In this document: positions 35,076 to 48,343 of the stretch, in pieces
How positions within the stretch are numbered: position 1 is the first letter of the stretch
Layout: each line of letters starts with the position of its first letter
NCBI RefSeq assembly: GCF_043641665.1
Contig: NC_092195.1
Coordinates: forward strand, 19,998,774-20,062,773
Direction: 5' to 3'
Length of the DNA: 64,000 nt
Source: Enoplosus armatus
Taxonomy: Eukaryota > Chordata > Actinopteri > Centrarchiformes > Enoplosidae
Notes under the pieces: model-generated
Told to the model about the DNA's origin: nothing
Databases searched by the model: none
The model's input: the letters and a program-made list of their open reading frames with translations, nothing else
Program-made: the position numbers and the translations under genes

Positions 35076-35114
<39 letters not shown>
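35072..35114. repeat. (TG)n microsatellite
   Basis: About 20 TG units with one TTTG interruption. A short (GA) run precedes it at about 35,017-35,033. Confidence 0.95.
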
Positions 35115-35115
<1 letters not shown>

Positions 35116-35529
35116 AAGCAAGAAGGTCAGACAGACAGCGGCAGACAGAGATGGAGGACCGACTGGAAGGGAGTGAAAGATTAAGTAAAAGACAAGAAAA
35201 AGAAAGAGAGGAAAGAGAAGAACCAAAGAATGATGGACACGGAGTCGAGGCTCAGACAGTTAGCTCTCCGCTGAGCCAGAGCAGTTCAATTCAAATGCAC
35301 AGCATGCTGAGGAGGACGAGGGAGGCTGAAGAAGAGCAGCTCACAGTCATCAACACGGGTTTTCTGGCCCTGAAGCTACTCGGAAATGCTAGTTCAGTTA
35401 ACGCTTGTTTGAATGGTTTAACGTTGTGACATGGTACAGAAATGCATGTGAGGAGTTATAGCTACTGTGCACAGCTGTTCAGTACAGTGTGGCTTAACTT
35501 ACTTCACTTTTTATTGTTTTAGCCTATTA

Positions 35530-35690
35530 AAAGGTGACTCCACACCAGTGCTCTGCTGTCGCCCTGAAGGCTGGGTTCGTTCAAGGACAACTGGAAGTTA
35601 AGTGTTCTCGTTCCACTCCCAGTTCACCCGGCCAATCATGAGATATGAACCGGCGACCTTCTGGTGTGCTGACTCCTTATCAGCATAATA
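35530..35690 (-). repeat. SINE-like remnant, reverse orientation
   Basis: ATATGAACCGGCGACCTTCT is the complement of a tRNA B-box-like GGTCGCCGGTTCATAT. With the neighbouring GGAAGTTAAGTGTTCTCG it looks like an old tRNA-derived SINE on the minus strand. Confidence 0.4.
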
Positions 35691-38600
35691 TTAGTTTCCA
35701 AAAAACGTAGGTGCTAAAAAATATGAATTCAAGTCATGTATCTTTTAAGGAAAACTGCGGCGGTGAATCTGCCCGTGCGTCAGACCCCAGTGCAGTATTG
35801 AGCCCTAACCATAAGATGGCACCACCAGGCTGGGAGGCACGCAGGGAGGGAGGGGTGTAGGGTGTGATCCTGGGCCGCTCTGATCCTTCAGACATGCAGA
35901 GAGTCGAGACTCCCAACCCTGAACTTGTGTGGCAGCGAGGTCTGATGGGATTACAACCACACAAAGGGGCAAGAGGATTCATTAGGATGTATGACCTGCT
36001 GGGGATGAAGCAGACTTCAGTCCAGGTTCATGTGTACACACTGAGAATCGACACCATAGCAAATCTGGTGGCATCTCGTCATATACAAGCTGTTTCAGAT
36101 GGACCCCGAATTCTCCCAAATGGAGAAACAGTAGCTTTGTAGGTGGGATTAAGAGGTAGGTCGTCACATTCCTACAGCTGGCTAACTTACCTGCAGTCTG
36201 GAACCTCTCAGCTCATTTTCATTTAATCATGACGTGATAGCAGATTCAGAACGTTCCACATTTATGCCTCAACAGCACTCAGTCATCACATCAAACCCCA
36301 TATTAGATAAACGGTTGCGGCCCGATTGGCTAGCAGATCTGCCTGGTTCCCAGGCTAAGCTATCGAGAGAATGAATCAAGCGTGGATGAGATTGATGCAC
36401 CTGTACATGTTTGCAAATTGTCTTACAATATACGATTCAACATGCGGTATAGTAGAATAATAACTGGCATGTGTCTTTGATTGTCTTGAAAGTGTTTAGT
36501 TAACGGCTCCACTACTGCCGCCATGTCACTGCCCACTGAATGGTTAGGACAAAGGCTAAAGCTGGGAGCATTAAAGATCATCCGGAAGCTGCTTCTGTGT
36601 GTCTGTGTGCAGCATCAAAGCTCAATGAGGCTCACACTTGAGGTACTGCTAGCTCACTGCTAGATCTTGCTCAAATCTCTATCATTTCAGACATTAATAG
36701 ACAGAGTAATAGTAGTGCTAGCAGCATTCTTCGTCTCTGATTATCATTACATTCGAGTCACAGAGCTCATCAGTAGATTTCTTGGAGTTAAATCCCTGCT
36801 GATCTTGCAAAGAGCCACAAGGTTGTTTAACAAAACGTACAGCTGTTGAAGGTATTTCTACAAAAACTGTCAATCTTAATCAAAAACTGCTCTGCCTGCT
36901 GCATGATAAAAAAAGGTTTTTAACCTGTTTACAAAGTCACTGCTCACCTTCTTAATGCAAACAACCTTCTGAGGGTTTTATCTTTTAAAGTTCAGTGACT
37001 CACACGCAGTCATACATGAGAGGCCCAACTGGAGCTACAAGTTAAGCTTTATTTAATGTGTTTTCTAACAGCGTGCACAGCAGCACACAGCCGCTTCCCT
37101 GAACATCTTCTATCAGAAGCATTCGGGACCGTCTCCCAGACGGAGCTATAGAAGTTCAGTGCCCTCAAATAGCACAAATATGGCCATAATCTTGTTCCGT
37201 TCGCTTGGTGTAAGAGAGATTCTTATATGTTTTATATATCCGATGGCAGCATTACTGAAGCTGGCTGCCGCTTCTCTTCCTGTGCCTCTCTGAGTCAGTT
37301 AAGGCAGCGGCTGATGCAGAGAGAGAAAATGGAGATTGCCATCAAATGAGAGAATTGGAGAAAAGAGGAAAGATATAAAAACGTTTGCGAAGCAGAAACG
37401 AGGGAGCTGATGGCAGCCTGCTGGTGTGTCTCATCAAGCTCACCTCTCCTCCTGATCCGTCTCTAATGTACAAATGTAGACAGATGCACACGAACACTGA
37501 GACAAACTTTTCTGTGCACAGCACGTTCTTTTTAATCTACATTTTCTCTGCGACCTTGTTATTCATCCGCTCACTCCCTCCATCAGCAGCTCTCCTCCAT
37601 CTTTGGTTGTTATTGTACAAAAGACAATTAGACGTAATCATCCATCTGCGTCAGCGATGACCTGCAGGTCACGGTCCAAATAATCACATGTGAAAGGGTT
37701 TCTCCACTTTCTTGATGATGTGTTACGGTAATTATGGCAGAGGGAGACTCAGACAAAGGGACCGTCGTGTTGTCGGTGAGTGTTCAATTATTTTCTCAGC
37801 TGAAGTCTCTCTAAACACACAGTAGAGATAATGTTTTTAAAGTGTGGTTCATCATCAAATTATTTATTCAACTCGAGGAACAAAAAGCTTCATCAGTCCA
37901 CTCATTGTGGATACCAGCACTTAGTCTTAAAAAGCCTTTAAAGGGAAAGTCAGTCTGGAAATAAACTGCTGCCGAACCTTTGGTGGCTGATTTTTAACAC
38001 AAAGAAATCAAGTTGTATTTTCACAAGACTGACAGGTAAACTAACCAATGAGAGCAGATATATCATTGTCCTTAAATACTGTACGAATTATGCTTCTATG
38101 AAACGTAGCCCTTTCAGCCTGTGTGCGCTGTCGTAGATCCATGAGCGCTGGTCTTTGCAATCTTTCCCGTGAACCCGAAAACCTCCACAATTACATAATA
38201 GTGATGGCCAGGCACACCTGGTGCCAATATCTGACACGTCGCAGCTTCTTTTTCATGATTAACAACTGCTTACTTGAACTGCAAAAAATATACATATGCT
38301 TTTGTCCAGGGAGCACAGCCTTGATGCTGCTTTACTTACCTTTCAATGGGCAAACAGTTTGAAAATCCACTACAGGAGAAGAAGACGATACACCATATTC
38401 TGGTTTAATTGTCAAGATATATGTAGCTGAGATTTCATAATCAAGACTCTGCACTGAACACAGGTTTTCTTCATTAAAATGCATTGTACCCAGGAATTTG
38501 CAAGTTGTATGTTTCAGAAGAAAAACGTTTTTCCATCACATGAAATTGACGCCTGTAGTTTGCGAGAAGCAATAGAAACATAAACATAAGTGCTTGTTTT

Positions 38601-41600
38601 CATGCAAATATCCTGAACATGGCAGTTTTTGTTAGGCTGAAACAAAGTATGTTAACAGCAGCAACAAGGTGCAAACCATCATTGTGGGAACAACTGCTGG
38701 TTTCAAAAGCTCCTCTTATTTTAATAATTTTTGTACAACTTTGCCATCAAATAGCTTCAGACACAATTATATTCAAAAACTCTCGTTCTTGCTCACTCAC
38801 ATATCCTCTCTCTCACTTAACAAAAGGCTGAACTTTCAGAGGTTATATAAGGCCATTTGTAAAGGCACTGCAGCTCCTGAGCCGTCAATCAAATGTGTTA
38901 TCAGATGATAAAGTTTTCTAATCCACAGTTTGAACAGAAATATTTAAATTTATTCATAGTTTCATTCCTGTGTGGTTGTGTTTAAAATGTGCTTATCTCG
39001 CTCTGAAACTATTCTGTATCTGTCAGTCCAACACTCGCTGAAATGCTTTTACCACATGAAGAGCTTTGTTTCATTCTGGCAGGAATACATTTGGGGATAA
39101 AATAATTTCCTGACAGCTATCGTTCAACAGCACTAGAAAAAGGGAAGTGGTCTGTAAAAGTAGCATCATTTCGCCAAGCAGGGACTCAACGTACCTGCTG
39201 TCTGTTGGAAAACCAGTATAATTATCAGCGCTGAAGTCCTTACATGGAGAGTCCATCATCCACAAGAGTCACCTCATTTGCATATGGCAAAGAAAGGCGA
39301 GACAGTGATGGTTAAAAACTGGGAAATGTATGTGACGGCTTGTGAAGTCTGTTTAGAATATTAGAGCCTCGACTAAGACAGGAAGAGTTAATGAATTTCA
39401 AAGTCAAGGCTCCATTTATTAACCCCTTTCTGCACCAGCAGGTTTGGGCCTATTTCCACCAGATATTACAGACCTCTATAATTTTAGATTTTACAGCTTT
39501 ACAGACTGCTTATAACTGACACGGTTAATGGCTTAAATTGAAGAAGACACAATTAGATGACGACAATTACATGTACAAGTGTAAATTTGTGAATTTATTA
39601 ATCTCCGTGAAAATATAGGACAATGAATACACGTTTTAAAAAATAAAAGCACAGTAAATAGAAACTGTGAAACTCTTCGACTGGAGCTTTTCAGAGGGCA
39701 GAGGACGCCCCTGCCAGATCATCGTGATTCATACTTTCAAAATGAAATAGGAATTCATTCAGAGTTGATAAACACAGTAACTGTTGAACCACGAGCGAGC
39801 CAGGAGCCCCTCACCCTGATTAAATCCTTTGAGAAGGTTATATAAAGAAACTACACCATTCTCCCTTTTCCTTTAAGTGCATTATCACTTCTAAGGAGCT
39901 TTCTAGACCCCGACTTAAAAGGTTTTCAGCATTTAAAGCCTGCTAAAATGGTAATTTCCAGCGGGTTTGTTGGGGGTTAGGATTAATGACTTTCAGGTCT
40001 AAGAGACTTAGAAGATTGTTGGTGTAGACGTAGTTTAGCAACAATACTAAGTGATCTCATAACATTAACTTCCAACGTGTGGCTACCTGTGTATGGCTGC
40101 AGATATATCTATAAATGATATATTTTTTAAATAAGGTATGCGTAGTGTTTAACTGTCTGTAAGTATGTAGTTGTAGATGTGTCATATTAGAGCTAAACTC
40201 TTAAAGCATATTAAAGCCTCTGTAAGATGTTACCTTATAAAATGGCCACATTTATTACAAGATAAATTAAAACATCAAGCAAAGCTGTTCATTGCAGCGT
40301 GAAACTGGGCTTACCTCTGTTTATCAGCAGTACGCCTTTTGTATTTCTTGTATTGTGGCTAAGATGAGGGAACACTGTAAGGAAACAGCAGGTTGTCTCT
40401 AAATCATCCGGCTCTTTTTTAACTACACTCCGGCGTATTTTTAGCATGTTTCTATATATGGAGGAAACCAGAGGGCTTTACTATGAGGACCTAATCTGAA
40501 GGTTACCATAATAATACTTAAGTGGCTGGCTGGTTGTCACTGTGCTGCCATAACCAGGACAACAGTTGTCAGAGCAGGGAAAGAACCTGGATTTAGCCTG
40601 GCCCGGGGTTAGGAGGCCAGCCTCAAACAGGCTTATGAAACATGCTTATGTTGAGGAAAGGTCCAGACCTGCTTGTAAGCTGTGAAATTTACTGGTGACC
40701 TCGCACCTGGACATGACTCATGGAATATATCACAAACAGACCCGTGGACATTTAGGGAGAAGTATTTGTGTACTTTATTCAACAAGAAGGTCTGGGGTTA
40801 ACAAGCAGAGCGAGGCTTGCATTTTAACACACGTGTACGTACCAGATATAAACACTAGTCAGAGGAAGAGCTCCTGTGTGAGTTTGCAGAGTCAGTGAGT
40901 TCCTCCTGGTTTACATGTACAAATTAGGTCAACATATTTCTAAAATGGAGTTTTTGCCTGAAGGGTTGTTCACAAAGCAAAACGTTTGTAGAGATAAACA
41001 TGCAGTGAGTATCTAGTCTAAAAAATGACCCTATAAAATGGTGTGAGGTTATATAGGGCCAGAGAGGTGAGATGGTAATTAAACATTATCCACTTTACAA
41101 GCTTAATAGCTGCAATGTTCAAGAGTGAAAAAGACTTAATTAACTTTTCAAATACTATTCCATGTTTTTTAAATCATCGACTGGTGCTTTCCCATGTGCA
41201 CAGTATTTGAGTCCGTTTAGATGTTAACGATGATGCATCAAGATGTTTCCGGTAGATAAACGGAGATAAAGATGGACGTCCTCTAAAGTACAGTGAAAAG
41301 TACAATAAGTGTCAGGTGTTGGAGTCTCACAATGTCTTCCTTCTGCAACCAATATAGACAAACAGGGAGAAATCCACCGGAGAGCTTTTTCTACACCCAC
41401 AAGCAGTTGCAGAAATAGACCAGAATGCAATGCAGACACAAGACCTGCTTCGGGTAGTTCTCACTTTTTTCTAGACTGAAACTTTCACGCTTTTTGTTCT
41501 TACTATCACTACCGCTCTCCACCTACATATGAAACCTACAAGGAAATGCAACACATTCACCGCCTGTTCTGTAGGGGTTGTTACAAGGGAATTGTAGGAA

Positions 41601-43228
41601 AACACAGGCAGCTATAGAGGACAGTGAGTTCACACTATGGCTAACGTTAATATGTTAGCGCTGTATCGGCTTCTTTGTTGGAGTCTGTTTCTGCCTGAAC
41701 CTGTCTTCTTCCTACGCCTTATTCCCCAGACGTTCAGGGAATAAACTGGTATGTCGGATCAGTTGCAAGTGCCCCTTTATGTTTATGTTCAAGTGACAAA
41801 GTGTTGACGAGAGCAAAGGAGGAAGTCAGGTGACGTTTTAGAGCGACAAAGTCAACATATGGAGGAGGTGGGGGTCGATGGATGGGTCAACAAAACGCCA
41901 GACTTCAGTTTCCTGTTTCCAAATGAAAGTTAGCTTTGCTTTCTTAAACCATGACCACGATTGGTCCATAACCTGAACCACGTATTTATTATTGTCGCCA
42001 GGACGACGAAACTCAACTAACCTCAACCGAACCACAATGTTTCCCTGACCTCAACTTAGTACTTAATTTAACCCAAAGCATGGTCTTTCCCTCTATAAAC
42101 CAGATCTGCTATTTTGTCATTTAATGTGTTTAATTTGGACGTTTTAAAGTTTTCACACTGGTCCTCAGCTCATGTTGTGTGTGTTCTGAAAGCCAGAAAG
42201 TGTTGAACCGGTTTCTCATTCAGAGCCAGAACGTGAACCAGTCTGTCCGCCAGTCCTGAGTCCTTTTCACCAGCAGGGCTGAAGCCTGTTTCCAGCCGTC
42301 CGGAGGAGTCCTGCTTGCTTCCCATGTGCCTGTCCCGTGTCTTCATATACAACCGTCAAAATATCTGAGGGTGGATTTACTGTTTGGTAACTGGAGGACA
42401 TTTAGGCTAATTACGGATAAGTTGCACTGCTTATCTCCTGTTTTCATGGCCATACAGTCCTGCTGCACATTCATCCTAATAAATGATAAATATTCTTATT
42501 CAATAACTGATTTCTTCTTATTGAGATGATGTCATTACATTTCTGAAGACCTGACAAAAACACCATCTGCTTCACCTAAATCACATCTTTGGCTTGTTGT
42601 GTACTCTGATTGCATCATTAGTAGGTCTGTCCACCAGCCAATCAGGTATGTGGGACTTTTCCAGTCTGAATCTTCTGCCACGTCGGAGGGCAGGTCCGTC
42701 TCCCGTGAAGCACTTCAAGGTGTAAATATGTGGGCGTGGTAGAGATTCATGGGGGTCTGCGTCGAGGCCAAAGACTCAACTTAATCTGCAATTAAAAGGA
42801 CTTCAGATGCCAAAGTGATTGGAGTGAATTCAGCTCCGGGATTTCAGCAAGTGCTCGCAGTCAGTTTAAGACATTGAAATGTGTTTACAGGGTGGAAAAA
42901 CAGTTGAAACAAAATGTGACATTAGTATGTTATATCAGGTAACCTACGTCAGTTAACTAGCATATTGTATAGCAGCTTGTGTGATGAAGATAACTGATGA
43001 TGGTGATGATTAATCTAAAGACCTCTTTTTTAACTCACGAAACAAATCATTGAACTTTTCCGGACGTCTCCAACGTTTTCTCAGAGTTTGAGAAAAGAAT
43101 GATTTGTTGGTGAAGTCCAGCGCTGCAGCGGTGCATTATACTCACAAGTTAATCACAAAAGTGAGAAAACCTGAAGCAAAATGACAGTTATGAGCGGATG
43201 ACTGAACGCACAGCAGAGAGGTGTGTGT

Positions 43229-43271
43229 TTGAGAGAGAGAGAGAGATTCAGAGAGAGAGAGAGAGAGAGAG
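43229..43271. repeat. (GA)n microsatellite
   Basis: GA units with a short TTCAGA interruption. Confidence 0.95.
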
Positions 43272-43861
43272 TTAAAATTATCCACCTAAAGCCAATCCTC
43301 CTCAAGCTGATCAGTGTGCTGAATGGACTAACCAGCTCGGAGACTTCAAACTTGCGGGCAGGTAAGAAAACTTTTGTCTCTTTCTCACAAAATGATTTGT
43401 TATTTTCTATAAAGCGAACCTCTGGGATTTTAAACTTTTTTACCAAGACCTGTTCAACACAAAGTTAGAGCTGAACATCTCAGGCCGTTTGTTTACAGGG
43501 CTGCAGGTGATGTAAATAATGCTCCTGCTACCTGAATGAGATGTTAAAATGTGTTCAAATCATCTGCAGTTTTTAGGGAAATCTGTTTTATACGTGTTTT
43601 AATATTGTAAATACAAAGTGTGATGCATTTAGTTATGTAATACATGTAGAAGGATTTTCTCAAGGGACCAGAATTGACAGTCGACCATAAGCTGTAAGCT
43701 TATGTGCTATATGTACATATGTAGCACAGCACCGCAGCAGCAAGGATCTCTTTACTACTGAAAACATACCTGAACTGGCTCTGAAACAAAAAGCTACTCT
43801 TAAAATCAATGAATTTACTGGCCGAACCTTTGACCCTCCAGACGTTTTTGAGAAAACAGAT

Positions 43862-43889
43862 TTATTATTAATAATAATAATAATAATAA
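43862..43889. repeat. (TTA)/(TAA) palindromic microsatellite
   Basis: TTATTATTAATAATAATAAT changes from TTA to TAA units, giving a short self-complementary centre. Confidence 0.85.
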
Positions 43890-46800
43890 CAATCAAAATA
43901 AGGAAAATGTAGTTTTGTTTATTTGTATTTGTAGCTCTATGATTCTCTGAAAAGGGCATTTAAAACTTAAAGGCCTGTTGTTTCAGTAACTGCATCTCAT
44001 GTCAGCCAATAAAAGAGCAGCAGGTTTAGATGAAGACTAAACCTGTGATTGTGATTTGTTTATGTTGGTTTATGTTGAAAAGACTTTTATCATTTAGCCG
44101 TTAGATTCAAATGATTGATTAGATTTGACTTGTAGCAGCATCAGTAAAATGCTGCATATTTGTGACTGAATATGATTCAGTTAGATAAGTTTTTTTTTTT
44201 TTTGTCCTAGTTTGAGTTCCCGAATTGGTGCAAACATTTTCTTTTACTGTTGATATTTTGCACGTTCCCATCCTCTCTCTGCATGCGCCACGCCTTCAGC
44301 CTCATCCAATATTCAGTGCAGTTTTGATGAGCTTTAGATCACGTGCAGCTAAGATCTTGACATGTTTGACACTTCGTCTTTAGCCTTCATGCAATCGCCT
44401 TATGTGTTTGAACTGCTGGAGGTCGCACGTAAAAATCCATCCTCCTAAATCATATTTAAATTCCATTAGCACATGTACAGTACTGTAGGTTTGGTTTGTC
44501 ATCCCATTAGCATCATTCTCGTTCAGCATGTCAAACTTGTTGCATCTGTTTAGCAAAGGAACTGTTGTAAGTATGAAGTTATTTAATTGCCTACCAGTTT
44601 GGTTTTTAACATCAGCAGAATGCGTCAAACAGACACACAACAGGTAGGAGTGTTTTGTTGTGGTGGCCTTTGCATCCTTCCCAGTTCCCTTCCTGTGTGT
44701 CCTGCTGAGCCTTTGGCGCTGATGGACTTGAGTCCACGTGCAGCACTGAGACCTTGGTTTGACTTCTCTTCATTAGTCAGCTTACAGGGGTCAAACAAAA
44801 TGTGAGGACATCCATCAGCCCTCAGATCAGAAATCCACCTCTTGACAAGCGTGACGCTCTGCTCTCACTGACAGTCAAGAATTAAGATAAATGATGGTAT
44901 TGTTTTAAAGATTGAACAAATGATTGATAGGAAGATAGTCCAGCTTTACAGACTGGATCCTGGAAACCACATACAGTATACCTTACATTGTAAAAGTACT
45001 AAGTTCTAGTACTTCAATGGCTTTTTAAGGATGAGTATTTTCTCATTCTGGGTCTGCAGAGGAAACCATGTTACTACAGTAGGTTTTCATTCCTGTTGTT
45101 GTCCTCACATTAAGCAGCGTTTACAATTATAGTCTTGTTTGCGGGGCACTCTAATTCATCAGACTTTCCTGCAACACAAGAGTGCTTCACAGACAAAGCA
45201 AAATCAAAATAAAATAGCCGAGTAGAGTAGAGTCAACTTCACATGGAGTGCCTAATAAAGTAGAGTTGCAGAGGGCTTCACAGAATTAAAACTGGCTCTC
45301 TCTGTTATTTTGCTGTTGATGCTTTTGACACTTTTGAAGTTTGCCTTTGTGAAACGTCGGACTGAAATCTCTCCACAGTCCAGACATTTGGTGAGAAACC
45401 TGAGCTCTGTGCAGAGCGGCACCTCCACTGGGCTCTCGCACCGTCAGCCAGTGTGTTGTCACATTCGTTGTTTTCACAACCACTTGAGCCGGAGAGCTTT
45501 CCACGGCATCACAAGTATTCCCAGCTGACCTGGCGAGGGCGACCCCAGGCAGGGAAGTCTCTGACGAAGTCCTCGAGTAAACTGAGGTGGTGTTTTAACC
45601 TCAGGGTGAAGGCAGGGCGCTGACCTCTGACTCACCCAACAACCAGCAGGGGTTAGTCTGAGTTCACTTAGGCCCACGTCAGTGGAGTCAGTGGGCCAAG
45701 CAGGTTCATTCAACACATGCGAGGCTATATCTCTTCCTATGTTCTATTTTCAGTCCTTGATCGCAGTTAAATGGCTTCTTTCCCGCCTTTGTGAACAGTC
45801 AGACTCCTGTGCGGATTGACAGACTTTGATTGACAGCCAAAGCATGCTGTGGCAAACGATCAGCGACTCAAAGGGGGGTCCCAAAACGTGTGATTTTGTG
45901 TCAGTTGCTGAAAATAGTAAAATGATCATAGACATAGGCTGCTTAAAAACCTGAGTGTGGGGACTGTTTGATGATGAGTTTATTTTTAAAAAAGACAAAA
46001 AGTGGAGTAGCAAAACCATAACTTTCTTCTGAAGTAGTTTATGTTGAATGTCTAACTTTATAAAGAATTACTACATTGCTGATAAACTCAGTGGTGCAGA
46101 ATCAGTTTCATGAACATGAATTATTGGACACACTGCTTTCTTTTGTTTATCACATTAAAAGGTTTGGTGATGTTTGTAGTAAAGTAAACCACTGGGAGTG
46201 GAGTTCAGGGTCACAGTTTTGTCTCCGTGCTGGTTTCATGTAACTTCAGGAAGTCATGGATGGACGGCCTTTGTCTTATCCTACGAACGAGAGGAGAAAT
46301 GTGAGCGTTTATTATTACAGTTAGACGTCGTGTTTCATTGCTTTTGGAGACACAGTCTAATATAATAATGGAAGCATGTTTAAAAGGATGTTTAAAGTGA
46401 AGGACCACACTTTAATTAAAATTCTAAAAGACTAAATTGCTAACATCAAAATGTACTAAAAGGTGGAGAAAGCAGCTCAGCACAAGTTGCACTTGAGCAG
46501 AAGGCTGTCGGCCCGGGCAGCTCGACACTGTAATAACGTGGCTGTGAGGCGGGAATGAGTTACTCGTCTTTATCCCTTTTCAGACGATTTTAATCGACCT
46601 GTTTTGCAGTGACAGGAAGAGAGATCTTTGTTTCACATGCACAGCATTAGTGGGGGCACAGTGTTGATTTTGTTCATAAGAAGCTGTTGTTGTCATCCTC
46701 GATAATGTTTGTTTGTCTGTCAGCTGGTTATAAACTCTCATCGGAGATGTTACAGTATCTCTGCAAGGTCAAGAAATCTGTTTAACTCCAACTTAGACTG

Positions 46801-47359
46801 ATAGAGTGAAATCTGTAGGCAGGAGAACACTTTTAAAATGTAGAGAATGTATTTGCTTAGGTGCCAAAACACCCAACTTTTAACTTAGCAGGACGATGTT
46901 TCATTGGAGGGTATTGATCAGCAATAGCATGAAGGCAGGGACTGAGAGATGAGGTGTAAGACATGGTCCTGGATCGCAGTGCTGGGTCTACTGGGAAGAT
47001 ATCACTAAAGCAAATGAAAAGGAGCTCTGTCACATTATAAAATGATGGAAATGTCTTTTAGCTTCTGTTATGTTGCAGCGATGTAGAGGACATCCGCGTA
47101 AAATAGGAACTTTGACACCAAGACATAAATCAGCGCTCTTAATTGGTGCATATGGACTTTTTAATGAGGTCATATTTCGCCTGCTAACTTTGACTGACTG
47201 CAGGGGCCTGGTGGTAATTACAGATGACAGGAGACAAGTGGAGACATTTTCAATAGATGGGTCGTTTCCACATCGACAAAGGCCTGAACAATGATGAGAC
47301 ACTTGTCGTATGCATTAAAGTGTATCATTAACACAGGAAGGAGGATGGCAGGGTGGGTT

Positions 47360-47585
47360 TAGGTGTCCTGTCACAATAAAGTCACAATAAAAAGCCAGTA
47401 CATCTGAAGCAAAAGGTCACCAAAATAAAAGCAGTTAGAAGATCTCATGACAAAAAGTCCTTAAAATCAAATGTCTTCACAACTAAAGCGTCTCACAACC
47501 AAAAGTTCTCATAAAGAAAAGCTTCCAAAAAGACCTGAAAAGTCCTAAAAACTAAAAATGATCACAACCAAAAGTCGTTAGTTAA
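47360..47585 (+). repeat. Degenerate minisatellite (TCACAACCAAAAGT-type unit)
   Basis: Over about 220 bp the pattern 'TC(A)CAA-(C/T)-AAAAG(T/C)' recurs at roughly 20-bp steps: TCACAATAAA, TCACCAAAATAAAAGC, TCATGACAAAAAGTCC, TCACAACTAAAGCG, TCACAACCAAAAGTTC, TCACAACCAAAAGTCG. Units have diverged heavily. Confidence 0.6.
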
Positions 47586-48318
47586 GAGACACTGAATGCA
47601 AACGTATGTAACGGTCGACATTACTGTGAGGAAAATGACTGAAGATGATTCTCAGACAGCTTGTTTATAATGTGAGAGCAAGATGGCAGCTTTTTTATCA
47701 GGAGTTACAGACAGATAGAGGACTGCTGAGAGGACATTAAAGACAGGCAGACTTGCCCATGAATGCACCCTGATGCATTTGTTTTGCATAACAAACTGAA
47801 AAGAAAGTTTTAATAATGAAAATCATCATATTAGATAGAAGCATATTTTCAGTAATGGTTTGATGCTAATAGAGAATACATACGGTTCCATTAGGTTGTT
47901 ATATTGTTTCTGCAGTAGTTTCATAGCTTGTTGCTGTCTGTCTCATAGTGTTGAGTCTGTTATTCTTTGTTGTGGCTGCCTTTCTTGGCCACGCCACTTG
48001 TTTTTTATCTCAATGAGGGTTTTACTGGTTGAACAAAGATGAAAGAAATGTGCAGGTTAGGACAACAGTTTAGAGTTTCTGTTGGCAAACAAAAATCCCA
48101 AAGCTAACATTTTCTAATCAATGCAATCAGGAACAAAACACAACATTTTAGTGTCACCCATCAACAGAATTTTAAGCTCCCTGATTGGATGCTTTTAGCT
48201 GCAGTGCTCATTTGGACTTTAGCCGTTATCTCCCAAAAGCCTATCGTCCAGCCGGAGCACCTGACGAGGAGGGAGGGAGGGCTGACTCGCGTGATGTGTT
48301 GCGTGAGGCGAGGAAGTG

Positions 48319-48343
48319 AGGAGGAGGAGGAGGAGGAGGAGGA
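48319..48343. repeat. (GGA)n microsatellite
   Basis: Eight GGA units. A second, interrupted GGA array lies at about 48,979-49,002. Confidence 0.9.

Noticed and set aside
35076..35429. A Glu/Arg-rich frame after the TG repeat
   Set aside because: Purine-rich low-complexity DNA; no start context, splice context or family resemblance.
47360..47585. A regularly spaced repeat resembling a CRISPR array
   Set aside because: Units are diverged and contiguous without unique spacers, and the DNA is vertebrate.
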